The notes below the pieces were generated by a model that did no database searches, had not been told where the DNA came from, and was given only the letters and a program-made list of their open reading frames with translations. A stretch of DNA of 64,000 nt from Morinoia aosen (Eukaryota > Arthropoda > Malacostraca > Amphipoda > Talitridae), in NCBI GenBank assembly GCA_030386875.1, contig CM059558.1:2542001-2606000 (forward strand), given 5' to 3'. The position numbers and the translations under genes were made by a program. Shown piece after piece: positions 43,205 to 53,814 of the stretch; within the stretch, counting starts at the first letter, position 1; each line of letters begins with the position of its first letter.

Positions 43205-43345
43205 GTGACGCCATGACGCTGTATCGAAGGAAAGGAGAATGTCCGGCCTCAAATGTTATTGCAAGACCGAAAACGCAACTGAAGTGCAAAGACGATTCAG
43301 AACTGAATTCGCACAACCGCCACCAACGCGCGTGCGCGAATCCCT
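43205..43345 (+). pseudogene. Possible DUF4817/HTH-type transposon fragment
   Basis: A short frame encodes CYCKTENATEVQRRFRTEF followed by PPPTR. It resembles the helix-turn-helix segment (F...SVTEVQR.FR..F...PPSR) of arthropod transposon proteins annotated as DUF4817. No downstream catalytic domain is visible and the frame soon loses resemblance. It is either a fragment or chance; confidence is low to moderate. Confidence 0.45.
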
Positions 43346-43919
43346 TGGTGCGCGTTATCAGCGTTGTCTGGACAATGTGGTCATCACTTTGAGCATTTGC
43401 GAACATGATTCCTCAATTACATATATCTACTGTATTAGAAACCTTTTCATATCACTCTATGATCATAAAAGTTTTTTTCTCGTTTTGCCAAGTGAGAGTA
43501 CATTATTTTGAGACGAGTAGCTTGAACAAATTTGGAAATAGCGCAAAAAAACTTAAACTCGCTCAAGCCGCATCAATTCACACAGTCACGGCGAGGTTAG
43601 CAAAACTAGGCAGAAAACCGAGCGAGTTACGTTGAGTCGGAAATTGTGGTGGAAAAATGAGGGGCCAAACAAATAAAATCCTGGATTTCGAAATGAATGC
43701 ACACAATGCAAAGAAACAACACCGATTTTGTAATGATCATTTTTCTTCACACGTTACATTATTTAATTATGCAGAGAAGAAATATTTTCTACAAGTCAAA
43801 AACGATCATTTGTCCAAAATAAGATGCTCAACTAATTAACCCAATAACAGCGAGCTAGACACAGCCATCAATATTAATCGACATTTAAAAAGCGAGGACT
43901 TATTTTGTTCAGCAATAAC
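43346..43919. other. No recognised feature
   Basis: About 570 bp with short frames only. Downstream sequence may be the eroded remainder of the HTH fragment's element, but I cannot show it. Confidence 0.4.
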
Positions 43920-44165
43920 TTACTTTGACACTTTGAGTGCGGCAGGTAAAATTGATTCAATTCAATTCAAATTCAAAGTCAAGTGCTATAAGTATTGTTA
44001 AAAATAGAAAACACTGAAATAGAAAATAGACATTGCCTGCATTTAACTTTGATTTAGCATGCATGAAAATTGGGTTTGTGACGACTGGTCGGTCAGAGCC
44101 ACTCAGAAAATTCCCTCCGTGTACACCGGCGGCTCACGTCGCAGTTAAAGTGTCAACACTTTGGT
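43920..44165. repeat. Rep-C MITE copy with both ends
   Basis: Starts CACTTTGAGTGCGGCAGG near 43929 and ends CACGTCGCAGTTAAAGTG near 44134-44151, giving imperfect terminal inverted repeats of about 14 bp. The interior has ATTCCCTCCGTGTACACCGG near 44111. Confidence 0.8.
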
Positions 44166-44194
44166 TGCAGGCGAATAAACCGCAGTTCAATGGT

Positions 44195-44560
44195 CACATA
44201 TAAGGATGTGATAATATGCCGCATAAAATAGAGAGAAGTGTAGCATAAATTTAGGGACTATATTTCTATGTTTCTGATCACCATAAACATATTTTTTGCT
44301 GCACTTATGCCGCATAAAATATGCTGAATAAGTGCATATTTTTTTGCAAAATGCGGCATATTGAATGACGATTTCTGCTCTCGAGATTTGTATGCCGCAT
44401 AAAATATGCACAGACACTTGCATATTTGCTGGACCGAAATGCATATTTGTACTATTGATGAAATTATGCATATGATATGCCAGAAGTTGTTTCATACAGT
44501 GTGCATATTATATGCCCAAAGTTATGTACGGAATATGGAATAAAATTAATCATTTACTGG
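44195..44560. repeat. Region with recurring TGCCGCATAAAATATGC motif
   Basis: TGCCGCATAAAAT occurs near 44217, 44308 and 44392. Reverse-type blocks AAAATGCGGCATATT (near 44347) and GCATATTT occur repeatedly. Interspersed sub-terminal motifs in both orientations are usual in hAT-type non-autonomous ends, and a hAT relic lies 0.5 kb away. The link is inference. Confidence 0.45.
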
Positions 44561-45049
44561 ATAGGGGAATTTATTTTGAATTTACTCGAACTTTGGAGGT
44601 GTGACTGGAAATTCCACATAAAGTAAACTGTAATTTCATTTTTTAAACGGCGAAGTGTTTGAAGTTAGTAAACTAATTAAACATTTACAAGCGAAGAATA
44701 ACATTCTAAACATTTTTTGAACGTTTCGGGATAAATTCCATCATCAGCTGAAAAACACACGACCTGTAAGTAAATTTGATTAGTTACAGAAACCAACGGT
44801 TCACGAGACAATAATAAATTAGATGTAAATGCACAATGGGAAGGAACTAGACTTATCATTTAGTGCTGAACTAAATTAAACTAAATATGACATAGCGAAA
44901 TTAAATTTTGACCTCGTGACTACTTGGACACTTTCAAACCTACACATATGAACAAAAAATGTCAGTGGAATAATTCAGGGAAAGGCATAAAACATTAGAA
45001 TCGCACTTCATCATTAAAGGGTATTTGAGACTTTCAAAAGTGAATCTCC

Positions 45050-46060
45050 TATTATCTGCGAATACAGTTTCTCCTAAATCTCCAAATTCTGCTAATACAC
45101 CCGTTCTACATCACAAGAAACACGAGGAGCAAATATGGAGCAAGATACATATATCTTATGGAGCAAGTTCGCTAATGAACTCGTCTAGTCCTTCTACGGA
45201 CCGCCCGGATAGTATGGCATTCATTGCTCTGGGCCTTCCGTAACCTTTGTTTTTTGTTAGAACGCTGGTCAACTTTCGCTCTGGTCGTAGGTGTTTTTCA
45301 AATTTTCTACAACAGAATCCATCATTTGTAAAACAGTAGAAATAGGGAGTCTCCAAGTTTCCAACCTGGCAATTGTAGAAGTCACGACAGAACACTTAAA
45401 ATTTTTGAAGGACAAACAAGTTTTCCCCTCGACGTCAAAACAGTCTGACTCTCCTCCACTCTATGAACATCTTCGCCATAAAATGACATGAAGACAGAGT
45501 ATATTGCTTCAAATGTTTGGAGAAATGTAGGACACCGTAGACCCACGTACCCCATCGCGTTACTATTGGCGTTGGAGGTAGTGGTGTGTTTGGAGCGAGT
45601 TCCTTAGATATGTGTGATGTCAACGGAGCTTTAACGAAGATGCTTGTAGCGGCGATGTCAGTCGGTCTACATTAGGATAGCTGAATCTTACCAGAACTGC
45701 AACTCTGTTCAGTCCATGTGCTGAGTTCCATTGATCATTTCGGGGAAATGGACGTGCAATCAATTCATTGCTTTCAATATTTTGACTTGGCCACTTAATT
45801 ACGCAACATACCTGTTTTTTGCAATCAATGCAAAGCAAAAACCCATCCTCTATTTCAAAATTTCCATGCTCCCCAGCATGTTGGAGAATTTCGCTGTTAG
45901 TTCTTTCCTTCGGTATTGTTTTGTAGAGCACGCTGGATCTACTATATATACTTAGAATACACAACTTACTGTTATCGGTACAATATACAATCCGATTCAT
46001 GTGTTCCAATAACAAATTATAAAACCTCACAGCCAAATTCATTCTTATAAAATATCCTTA
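45050..46060 (-). pseudogene. hAT-like transposase pseudogene
   Basis: Reading the minus strand with frameshifts: an N-terminal part with EDGFLLCIDCKKQV (a degraded zinc-finger pattern). Then LPPTPIVTRWGTWVYGV near 45530, matching the 'P.PVLTRWGTWLEAA' motif of CGG-binding-like hAT proteins. Then STIARLET and LPISTVLQMMDSVVENL near 45330. Stops and frame changes interrupt it and the C-terminal dimerisation block was not found. Host function is unlikely. Confidence 0.65.
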
Positions 46061-46539
46061 ATTCATAAATCTCATTCTGTTCATTACCGTAATCATGACT
46101 CGAAAATTAAACTCCATCATGTAAGACGGTACACCTACTGGTTTTTGATACTAAATGAAAATTTATCTTCGTAGGTGCACCCATGCAGTGCAACGGCGCT
46201 TCTGAAGACTTCGCAACTCATGATGGCGGCAAAGGCCGCCTTTCAAAATTTGTTACAGATCATTAGTTACTGGTAACGTAGACGCAATTCATCGTCACCG
46301 TCACAAATTTACTGCGTACTGGTGATTTGACAATTGCGTTAAGGGTAACTGAAACAGCCAAACTTCTTGTTCATTAATTCAAAACAGAAATAAGTTAATA
46401 CTTTTAACACACAGGTGATGTTCTACGAGAGGAAGGCAAGACACTTATGCTCCTCCACGCCCTGCTTTGAAATTTAAGAAGGTCTCAATTATTATTTATA
46501 GTTACTCATCAACACACTGTGTGCTTGTGTCGATGCTTT
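46061..46539. other. No recognised feature
   Basis: About 480 bp. A GGTAACTGAAAC near 46345 hints at an eroded Rep-A end; otherwise nothing. Confidence 0.4.
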
Positions 46540-46680
46540 AGAATAGACGAGAGGAGAGTTTGACACTGAGTGCGTCGGGAAGAGAAGATGTGAAACGGCA
46601 AAGGTTAGATAGGGTACTGATAGAGATGGGCTTTGCGCATTTGTTGCGTTGGTGAGAGGGTATTACTACTGCACTAACAA
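46540..46680 (-). repeat. Rep-D copy
   Basis: GAGAGTTTGACACTGAGTGC near 46555 with GGGAAGAGAAGATGTGAAAC near 46576, then GATAGGGTACTGATAG near 46607. It aligns with 30575-30690. Confidence 0.75.
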
Positions 46681-46699
46681 TGGAAGTGATGAGCAACTT

Positions 46700-47200
46700 A
46701 AATTTATTGAGACTGACTTGCTTATACTGAAAACTTTCCTTGAAAATACTAAATTACGGGTAACTAAAACTGTACAATTTTTTGTTCAACATGCATAAAT
46801 GATTGTTAGTGTCAGCCTCTCTCGCCACAGCAACGATGCTCAAAGAAAAAAAAGATGAATACACCATTCAAATTGGGGTTGAAGGAACCTGGAATTTATT
46901 CATAAGGTGTATCTCGCCATAGATAGTGTGCACACAGAAACAGTAAACTGAGAAGGAAGTTTAAGAAACATGATTAAAGTTGAAGAAGAAAGTCAGAGGT
47001 GCTGGAAACCCGATTAACAGTGGAATGAAGAAATTTTTTACCAAAAAAACTACCTAACTCTCAGCTCGGGACCCCACATGTTACCCCCTGGGAATGCTAA
47101 TTCTTGTAGTACTCCTGAGGATACCGTTAACAGTTCATCACAGGCTGACTGACTGTCAACGACGGATAATGACTGACCGTCAATGACGGGTAATGACTGT
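46700..47200 (-). repeat. Rep-A copy
   Basis: TTACGGGTAACTAAAACTG near 46754, GTGTCAGCCTCTCTCGCC near 46809 and TCAGAGGTGCTGGAAACC near 46993. CTAACTCTCAGCTCGGGACC lies near 47054. Two degenerate CGTCAACGACGG units end it near 47153-47200. Confidence 0.8.
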
Positions 47201-47369
47201 CCGTCAATCTATACTACGAGTATAATAAGAGCCGCGTCCGTCCGTCTGTCCGAAGCCAGCCTGCAGTGTGTGATGAGCGTATCTGTGATACAAGCTCCAG
47301 ACCTATATATTTTGACGGGCCCTGTTCACGCGGCCTCATCAACTCTCGAGAGATTGTATTTTGATTGCT

Positions 47370-47685
47370 TGATGTCAAATCTTACGGCTGATGTTAAATC
47401 TTACGACTGATGTCAAATCTTACGACTGATGTCTAATCTTACGACTGATGTCAAATCTTACGACTGATGTCAAATCTTACGACTGATGTCAAATATTACG
47501 ACTGATGTCAAATCTTACGACTGATGTCAAATCTTACGACTGATGTCAAATCTTACGACTGATATCAAATCTTACGACTGATTTCAAATCTTACGACTGA
47601 TGTCAAATCTTACTACTAATGTCAAATCTTACGACTGATGTCTAATCTTACGACTGATGTCAAATCTTACGACTGATTTACAGTC
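47370..47685. repeat. 19-bp tandem array, about 16 units
   Basis: The unit is GACTGATGTCAAATCTTAC. A few units have GATGTCTAATC, GATATC or GATTTC. Immediately upstream is a GTCCGTCCGTCTGTCCG stretch near 47230-47265. Two units in inverted orientation recur at 50641-50680. Confidence 0.95.
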
Positions 47686-47774
47686 GTTTCCTACAAAATG
47701 TGTTTTTCAAGCACGTAACGAAAATATAGTTAAAAATATAGAATTAAATTTATTGAATAAGTGCACATAGAACT

Positions 47775-48092
47775 ACGATAAGGATGAGAAATACCAAACG
47801 AAAGGACGATACGTGTTATATTCTCCAACTTATCCTTTTCTGCTCGGGAAATAAACATGTATTTGTGTAAGTAAACTTAATTTAACACCTAAGAGCGTAA
47901 CTACAGAAGGATGCTTAATTGCAACCAACCAGGACTGATACACATCATCATTGGCTTTTCAAATGCATGATAACTAACACCAGGACGCCATGACAGTTAC
48001 CCCCGGTCAAGCCGGTACCCATTTTTAGACACCTGGGTAGAGAGGGGAATTGCGGCTGATCTTCCCCTATTCCCAACGGGGAGAAATAACAT
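47775..48092 (-). repeat. SINE copy plus shared flank
   Basis: The complement of 19640-20015. Flank TTTCTGCTCGGGAAATAAAC lies near 47837. The SINE body is present in complement (AGGACGCCATGACAG near 47982, ACCCCCGGTCAAGCC near 47999, CCCAACGGGGAGAAAT near 48072). It has no tRNA head. Confidence 0.8.
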
Positions 48093-48360
48093 GCATCATA
48101 TATGTCATAACGCATGTCGCAACAATTCGAAATAGGGAGTGTTGTGTTCTCTCGCCTCCGTATATATGAAGTGATAATAACATCATCAAGGTCCATCATA
48201 GAAATATTTCAATGCGTCGTTAGTATTTTCCACTTCAGAAAAAGTTGCGTGTCAGTTCTCACTAATTTTGGAACCGGCCTTTTTTTACTGTATACTTACC
48301 GGGAGAATAAGTTTGAAGCGCAATTACAATAAAATAAATTTCAGTTCTAAATTCTAAAAG
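48093..48360. other. No recognised feature
   Basis: About 270 bp with neither module landmarks nor coding signal. Confidence 0.4.
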
Positions 48361-48361
48361 T

Positions 48362-49060
48362 TAGTTTTTGGGTCTCTTACCACAAGTAACATGTTCGAAG
48401 AGAAAAAAGATGAGGGCACTATTAAGTTTGGAGTAAGGGAACGTGGAATCTATGCAAAAGCATCCCGAGTGCATAGAAACACTAAATTGAGCAAGTTTTG
48501 ACACATGCATATAAATGAAGAAAGTCAGAGGTGCTGGAAACATGGTTAAAGGTTAGGTTAACATCGGCATCTTTGGGATGCTTTATTTCCAATCAAGCCT
48601 GATACATATGATCTTAGCATTGGTTTTTCAAATGTCTTATAACTAACCCTATATATAGGACACCATGACGGTTCCCCCGTAAAGCCGGTACCCATTTCCG
48701 ACACCTGGGTTGAGTGGGGTATTGTGCTTGAGCTTTCCCTTATACCCAACGGGGAAAATCTCCGCGCCAGGGCCGGGATACGAACCCGCGACTCCAACAT
48801 ACGAGCCCGATCCCTTAACCACTGTACCACGGAGAGAAGCATAGCAGCGAACGGAAAAAAGGTCCATAAACTAACTAAATGAAATTGTATTTCAACAAAA
48901 TAACTCTTACCTAACTCTCAGCTCGGGACCACACATATTACCCCTGGGAGTGCCATTTCCTGAAGTGCTCCTGAGGATACCATTAACAGTTCATCAAAGG
49001 TAATTCTATCCGTACTAGGACGGGTAATGACTGACCGTCAACGACGTTACGACCAAGCAT
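48362..49060 (-). repeat. Rep-A copy split by a full-length SINE
   Basis: The first part (48362-48550) has AAGAAAGTCAGAGGTGCTGG near 48519. The second part resumes near 48845 with GCGAACGGAAAAAAGGTCC and continues through CTAACTCTCAGCTCGGGACC near 48910. GTCAACGACG lies near 49037. Confidence 0.85.
48567..48836 (-). mobile_element. Full-length tRNA-derived SINE
   Basis: On the minus strand the 5' end is tRNA-like, with an A box in GTGGTACAGTGGTTAAGG (48813-48830) and a B box GGTTCGTATCC (48777-48787). These are the internal RNA polymerase III promoter elements. The body follows (CCCCGTTGGGTATAAGGG, GAAATGGGTACCGGCTTTAC) and the 3' end carries an A/T-rich TTGGAAATAAAGCATCCC. It is the only copy in the window with a complete head. 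Several small frames on the minus strand are artefacts. Confidence 0.9.
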
Positions 49061-49650
49061 TGAAATGGTCAAAAAGTATCAGCCCTTTTGGTAAAATTAG
49101 GCGAAAAGTTGAAAAAATATTTCAAGGCTATCATCCCTTTACGTTATTGAAAACAAATTCGAATAATATAACTTTAAAGAACGCTTTGATTTTTCCTCGG
49201 AGTTTCACTTGAAAATTGGAAAATGCGGGTTTATTGTTAACTTCAGGCTGATTGGCCCTGGGGAAAACTCGAAATTCAACTTGCGGATTTGGTTTTTTTC
49301 CTAAACGAATTTCATAACTTTTTGAAGGAATTTTCCTATGAATTTCTGGTCAAATGATTAGTGTTCCCAGAAAATATCATATTATAAAAATTTCAGAAAT
49401 TCCTTGATTATTTTCCTGCAAATGACTTGATAATAAGAAAATGCGTTTTATAGAAGATATATGTGTTAATTAAATGATAGTCAGATGCGCTTGTGAACAT
49501 AATAGCATTGAACCGATAAAAGACGGTCATTATAAATATAAAACCAACAATTTATTGCAACAACAAGGAAGCCTTACCTATCCCTCACCTCGGGACCTTA
49601 CATTTCCCCCTGGGAGAGCCAATTCCCCTAAATACAATACTTGTATCAAC
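49060..49650 (-). repeat. Rep-A upstream modules, strongly diverged
   Basis: AAAGTTGAAAAAATATTTCA near 49105, GAAAATTGGAAAATGCGGG near 49210 and GCGCTTGTGAACATAATAGC near 49487. CCTTACCTATCCCTCACCTC lies near 49571, followed by GGGAGAGCCAATTCCC. The order matches 28550-29000 and 42300-42620. Confidence 0.65.
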
Positions 49651-50091
49651 ACGTTGACTACGTATTGGTGCACATGTGTACCATTCCGTAAGTTGCACAT
49701 TAACGTGCCGGAACATACAAATAACATTTAGCAATTTTGCTATCATTTACGAAATAAATTTTAAGGTATAAGGTAACACATCATGGTTCAATTGTATTTT
49801 TTACATTTTTTAGAAAAAAAGTTGAAAAGGTATAGTAGCAGTAAAGCCAGTTTTGCACCAAGACTTCTCCTAACCTCACCAAACTGACCGTCACAACCGC
49901 ACAACCGTAGTCAACGCGTTGAGCGGACCCATGTAACATCTATGAATATAAACACGCTGGTTACGTCGACGCGTTTGGTTCGGTGGGGGGTGAGTCGCAG
50001 AACTGAACTCCTGACTTTACCGCTGGAGTACATCTCTGCCTTTCCCAGGGAGAGTGGGGAACCTGGTTGTTCAAGAATGTGTCACCTCGTA
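49651..50091. other. Terminal-type block, then unclassified
   Basis: Starts with ACACGTTGACTACGTATTGG near 49650 and GGTGCACATGTGTACC near 49668, a palindrome-like block shared with 30480, 54020-54100, 54750 and 59585. The remaining ~350 bp match only the short stretch GGGAACCTGG...TCCTCGTACGCTGAAACTT near 50056, seen again near 52600. Confidence 0.5.
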
Positions 50092-50340
50092 CGCTGAAAC
50101 TTGCTGTTGGCACTTTGACTGCGGCAGGTAAATCTTAAGTTTGATACTCAAATCAAACTTGAAGTGAACTGCAATAAGCATTGTTGATGATGATGGAAAA
50201 CATTACCTGGATCGTGCCTTCATTTAATTTTAATTTAGTACATATGAAAATTGCGTTTGTGACTCCTAGTCGGCCAGCAGCATTATGGAAATTCCTTCCG
50301 TGACCACCGGTGGCTCACGTCGCACTTAAAGTGTCTACAC
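50092..50340. repeat. Rep-C MITE copy with both ends
   Basis: Starts CACTTTGACTGCGGCAGG near 50113 and ends CACGTCGCACTTAAAGTG near 50316-50333. It contains ATTCCTTCCGTGACCACCGG near 50290. TSD bases are not clear here. Confidence 0.8.
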
Positions 50341-50600
50341 TTTCGTTGTTGAAATTTCAAGACAAACTTTCTCCTTTCCAAGCTAAGCTGATTTCCTGCC
50401 ATGCTGTGATGAATTAAATACACCTGCAATTCATAAAAGGCTGCATGTTAGCGACAGTTAAAGTGTAAGTACATTCATTTTAGACACCCTGTATTTGATG
50501 TTGAAACTTGCATAATCTTATTCGAAAGAATGCTCACTTGGTTGTCACCGTCCACGCTTTGCTTTAGTTATAAGGAAAGACCTAATTCTATTCTCTTTGA
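50340..50600 (+). repeat. Rep-E, 5' part
   Basis: CACTTTCGTTGTTGAAATTTC near 50338, TTGGTTGTCACCGTCCACGC near 50538 and TAATTCTATTCTCTT near 50584, where it stops short. The stretch missing here (from GAGTTCACAAAG on) begins the copy at 56222. Confidence 0.75.
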
Positions 50601-50640
50601 CACCCTGAAGAAACACTAAGAAACAAAGAACAAAAAGATT

Positions 50641-50680
50641 TGATGTCAGTCGTGAGATTTGACATCAGTCGTAAGATTTT
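50641..50680. repeat. Two inverted units of the 19-bp repeat
   Basis: GATGTCAGTCGTGAGATTTG and the following GACATCAGTCGTAAGATTTT are the complement of the array unit at 47370-47685, 3 kb away. Confidence 0.85.
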
Positions 50681-50900
50681 CGAAAGCGTTTACACTTTTT
50701 GACAACTTCAACGCTTGGTCGTGCCGTCGGTGACTGTCAGTCACTACCCGTATAACTAACCTGTAATCAACTATCTATATCGAAGGAATATTGGGCTCTT
50801 ATAGTTACCCTCAAAATGAATAAAATTATGCAAGAATGCAGTAGAAATGCGTGGGTCAGCCGAAAAACCTAAGTACGAGGAGACTATTTAACACTTCTGT
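50681..50900 (+). repeat. Rep-A, internally deleted
   Basis: CGCTTGGTCGTGCCGTCGG near 50711, TACCCGTATAACTAACCTG near 50745, then directly CTTATAGTTACCCTCAAAATG near 50798. Everything between the upstream block and the tail is missing. Confidence 0.7.
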
Positions 50901-51540
50901 AACAGTATTATTTTTGAGGGTCACTTATATCCCATCATATCTTATCTTGTTTAATTAAACGCGTCTATCGCTCGTGAATCTCTTCAGCGTTGGCCCTCGA
51001 ATGTTCGATCTTATTTAAAACAGGGATGGCAGCATCGCACTCGGCCGTCTTCACGCGCACTCAGCTGTGCACTTTGGGGCACAAACGGAAATATTCGCCC
51101 TGATGGCTGCATCGTGCGTCATGTGTGCGTGGACACGAGACAACACTGGGAAACAAACAAAAAGAGAGACAAGACACCAATGCAAGGTTTGCCTTGAAAG
51201 CCTGCGAGTCGTCCCGTGCTGCGAAAAATGGCATTCTAAATAGACTCGAGTATCTTTTTCTTACTGTAATACAAACTTGTCATGCATTATTGCGAGTTAT
51301 GAATTCTTATGCGTTCTTAATATTAACTGTTGAAATCAGCGAAACCATTGTTATAGCTTGGAAGAATGTTTTCAGGTTTATGCGCATAACCAAACTTGTA
51401 AGCACCAAACTCATTTATTGTGACTCCGAAGTAAATTTTTTGCTCGGTTTACAGTTTGCAACGTTGGATACTTCATGAAAGAAATTTGTTTGAAATAAAT
51501 ATGATATCTCTAATAAATTCATCCCTTAAAAATGTAATGA
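50901..51540. other. No recognised feature; 117-codon open frame
   Basis: The frame at 51125-51478 starts MRGHETTLGNKQKERQDT and has no domain I recognise. It is outside module landmarks, so a unique gene fragment is possible. Without splice or homology evidence I do not call it. Confidence 0.35.
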
Positions 51541-52600
51541 ACGCCCATTTACTCGGCGTTGTCGGTCAGTAATTACCCGTCCTGGTACGGTTAGGATTAC
51601 CCGTGATGAACTGTTAACGTTATCCTCAGGAGCACTGCAAGAATTAGCACTACCAGGGTTAGTATGTGTGGTCCCGAGCTGAGGGTTAGGTAGGTGTGTT
51701 TTTGGTTGAAATACCCTTTTTTTGTTAGTTAAGGGAAGCGTCCCCATTTAGAATGATTTTCTTTAAAATTGAACTTAGAGCAATGAAAATTGGTATGCTG
51801 AAAGGAAATGCAATTTGGAATCATTTGTTATCTATGAAAAAAATGCGATTTTCTGTAAAGAAAACGAGATATATATTCATAGAAAACGATATTTTTGGGG
51901 AGGTTTTCAAAATGCATCTCCTCCTACAGATTTCAAGCTACAGTGATGGTTTTGGTATCATTGGATGCAAAAAGACGTGGGCATTCCAAAAACTCAAATG
52001 GAATTCTATTAACTTATAGTTTGAAATGATTAAAAAAAATTCCAATGCATGTTTTTTTTGCAAAATTTAATACATTATGACGTCACAACTTTTGATCATG
52101 AATGAATTTCGAATTTCCATTGGAGTTTTTGAAATGCTCACGTGTTTCCACATCCAATGATACAATCATCACTGTAGCTCAAAAACTGTAGGAGGAGATG
52201 CGTTTTGAAACCCCACATTCCGATCCTCCAAAATAAGGTGAACAAAGAAAAATAAACAATTGTAATTAAAAAAAATTTAAATTTTTTTGTTCAGGTTAGA
52301 CCCCTGAAATCATTGTAGAGTAATCCAGAGACATAGGAGATGAAATAGCAACGCCAAGTCGTGAAGAAAGTGGCAAGGGGGAGGTGTAACATGATAGAAT
52401 ACCACTTCCCCCTCCCCTCCCCCCCATATTTCAAACCCCCGTAGCGGGTGAACGTACGAACCTGATTTTTTCACATGATGTACCTGACATCTTACCCTTC
52501 CGAATAGCAGCTGTAAGTCAATATCCCTAGAAAAATCTACATTCTGGGGGTACGCTTCCCTTAATGGACCTTTTTTCACTTATGGACCAGGGAGTGTGGG
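51541..52600 (+). repeat. Rep-A copy split by a MITE
   Basis: GGCGTTGTCGGTCAGTAATTACCC-type start near 51556 and GAGCTGAGGGTTAGGTAGG near 51676. TTTTTGTTAGTTAA ends at 51732. It resumes at 52565 with TGGACCTTTTTTCACTT and is cut off soon after. Confidence 0.8.
51733..52560. mobile_element. TTAA-flanked MITE (828 bp)
   Basis: TTAA at 51729-51732 and 52561-52564. The terminal inverted repeat is GGGAAGCGTCCCC at one end and complement GGGAAGCGTACCCCC at the other. The empty site is seen in another Rep-A copy (TTAGTTAATGGAC near 55150). Inner inverted repeats are visible (about 51895-52005 against 52110-52250: GCATCTCCTCCTACAG / CTGTAGGAGGAGATGC). No transposase is encoded. TTAA duplication points to the piggyBac or Kolobok superfamilies; the GGGAAGCG terminus does not by itself decide. 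Confidence 0.9.
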
Positions 52601-52735
52601 GAACTTGGCTGCACAAGAATGTGTCTCCTCGTACGCTGAAACTTACTGTTGACGCTATGACTGCGGCAGGTAAAACTGAAATTTAATACTCAAATGAAAT
52701 TCTAAGTCAACTGTACTAATTGCGCTTATGACTCG
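52600..52735. repeat. Rep-C left part
   Basis: CTCGTACGCTGAAACTTACTG near 52628, then CTATGACTGCGGCAGGTAAA near 52655 and AAGTCAACTG near 52702. The right part is missing. Confidence 0.7.
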
Positions 52736-52968
52736 AGGAATGTAAACATGGAACAAACCCTAACAACTAGACTCAAGTAAGGAGAAATTGACTCTAGGAA
52801 TGTAAACATGGAACAAACCCTAACAACTAGATACAAGTAAAGAGAAATTGACCCTAGGAATGTAAACAAGGAACAAACCCTACAACTAGACACAAGTAAA
52901 GAGAAATTGACTCTAGGAATGTAAACATGGAACAAACCCTAACAACTAGACACAAGTAAAGAGAAATT
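52730..52968. repeat. 60-bp tandem repeat of a different sequence, 4 units
   Basis: The unit begins GACTCTAGGAATGTAAACAT and ends AAGAGAAATT. Units 3 and 4 lack or change single bases. It is unrelated to the 60-bp array at 57331. The unit's first half resembles the start of Rep-B (CCAGGAATGTAAATATGAA). Confidence 0.92.
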
Positions 52969-53290
52969 GGCGTCTACCACAACACAGCGAGATTGAATGT
53001 GCACGACCGAGTGCTCTCTCGTTAGAAATTTTGCTTTGTTTTTCCAATTTTAACGGTTCAAACTTTTTGAAAAAGCTTGTGGGTTCCGCAGTTTGATTTT
53101 ATTTTGTGGGTTCCGCAATTGAAGGGCAAATTTACAAAGTGTCCTAACCCACCAAACATAAAATTTTAGGACACTCAAGTTAGAGCTTCATCGCACGGTT
53201 GCCAAACCGGCTTTTCCTAGCCAAGTTACGAACTAGGAACTGAACTAGGAACTAGGCCACTCTGCCTGAAAGACATCTACGCCGCTATGA
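52969..53290. other. No recognised feature
   Basis: About 320 bp. Has GTGGGTTCCGCA twice near 53080-53120 and GAACTAGGAACT repeated near 53230. No module landmarks. Confidence 0.45.
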
Positions 53291-53520
53291 GGTGAAATTA
53301 TCACTAACAAACATTCATAAATGATGATCGAGAAATTTTACAGTGTTAGTTACCCTTCAAATTGTGAATTTCCTTCAAGTTTACAGTAAAAATAAATTTG
53401 GCTGAATGAAGAGTACGGTCCACTGTGTTTGAGTTCTTACAAAATGTAAAATATATAATTTTGTAAGGCGTCCACATATGACGTCTACTAAGTGGATATC
53501 CGCATCTTAAAAATATGAAT
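53290..53520 (+). repeat. Rep-A tail
   Basis: GTTAGTTACCCTTCAAATTG near 53345 and AAGGCGTCCACATATGACGTC near 53466. Confidence 0.75.
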
Positions 53521-53569
53521 TGTAATGCGAGCCCATCCGTGGTAATGACTCAAGGAGTCACCAGAACAA

Positions 53570-53790
53570 GCTTACAGCGTCATTCGTCGTACGATTTGGC
53601 GGTCAAAACGTTCCCGGTGTTTCTCCCCGTTGGGAAAGGAAGAACTCGGCCACAATTCCCCACTTTACCAGGTATGGGAAATGGGTACCGGCATGACCGG
53701 GGGTAACCGTCCTGGCGTTAGTTATAAGGCTCTTGAAAATCCAATGTACGAGATTATGTGTCAGGCTTGGTTGGAATAAAACATCCTTTT
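53570..53790 (+). repeat. SINE copy with the non-tRNA head
   Basis: Head AGCGTCATTCGTCGTACG near 53576, TTTCTCCCCGTTGGGAAAGG near 53620 and GGGTACCGGCATGACCGGGG near 53683. It ends GGAATAAAACATCC near 53774. Confidence 0.8.
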
Positions 53791-53814
53791 TGGGCTATAT
53801 ATGTGAGGTTGCTT

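Noticed and set aside
48777..48836. Functional tRNA gene
   Set aside because: The A and B boxes are present but the sequence continues into the SINE body and lacks a proper acceptor stem, so it is a tRNA-derived SINE head.
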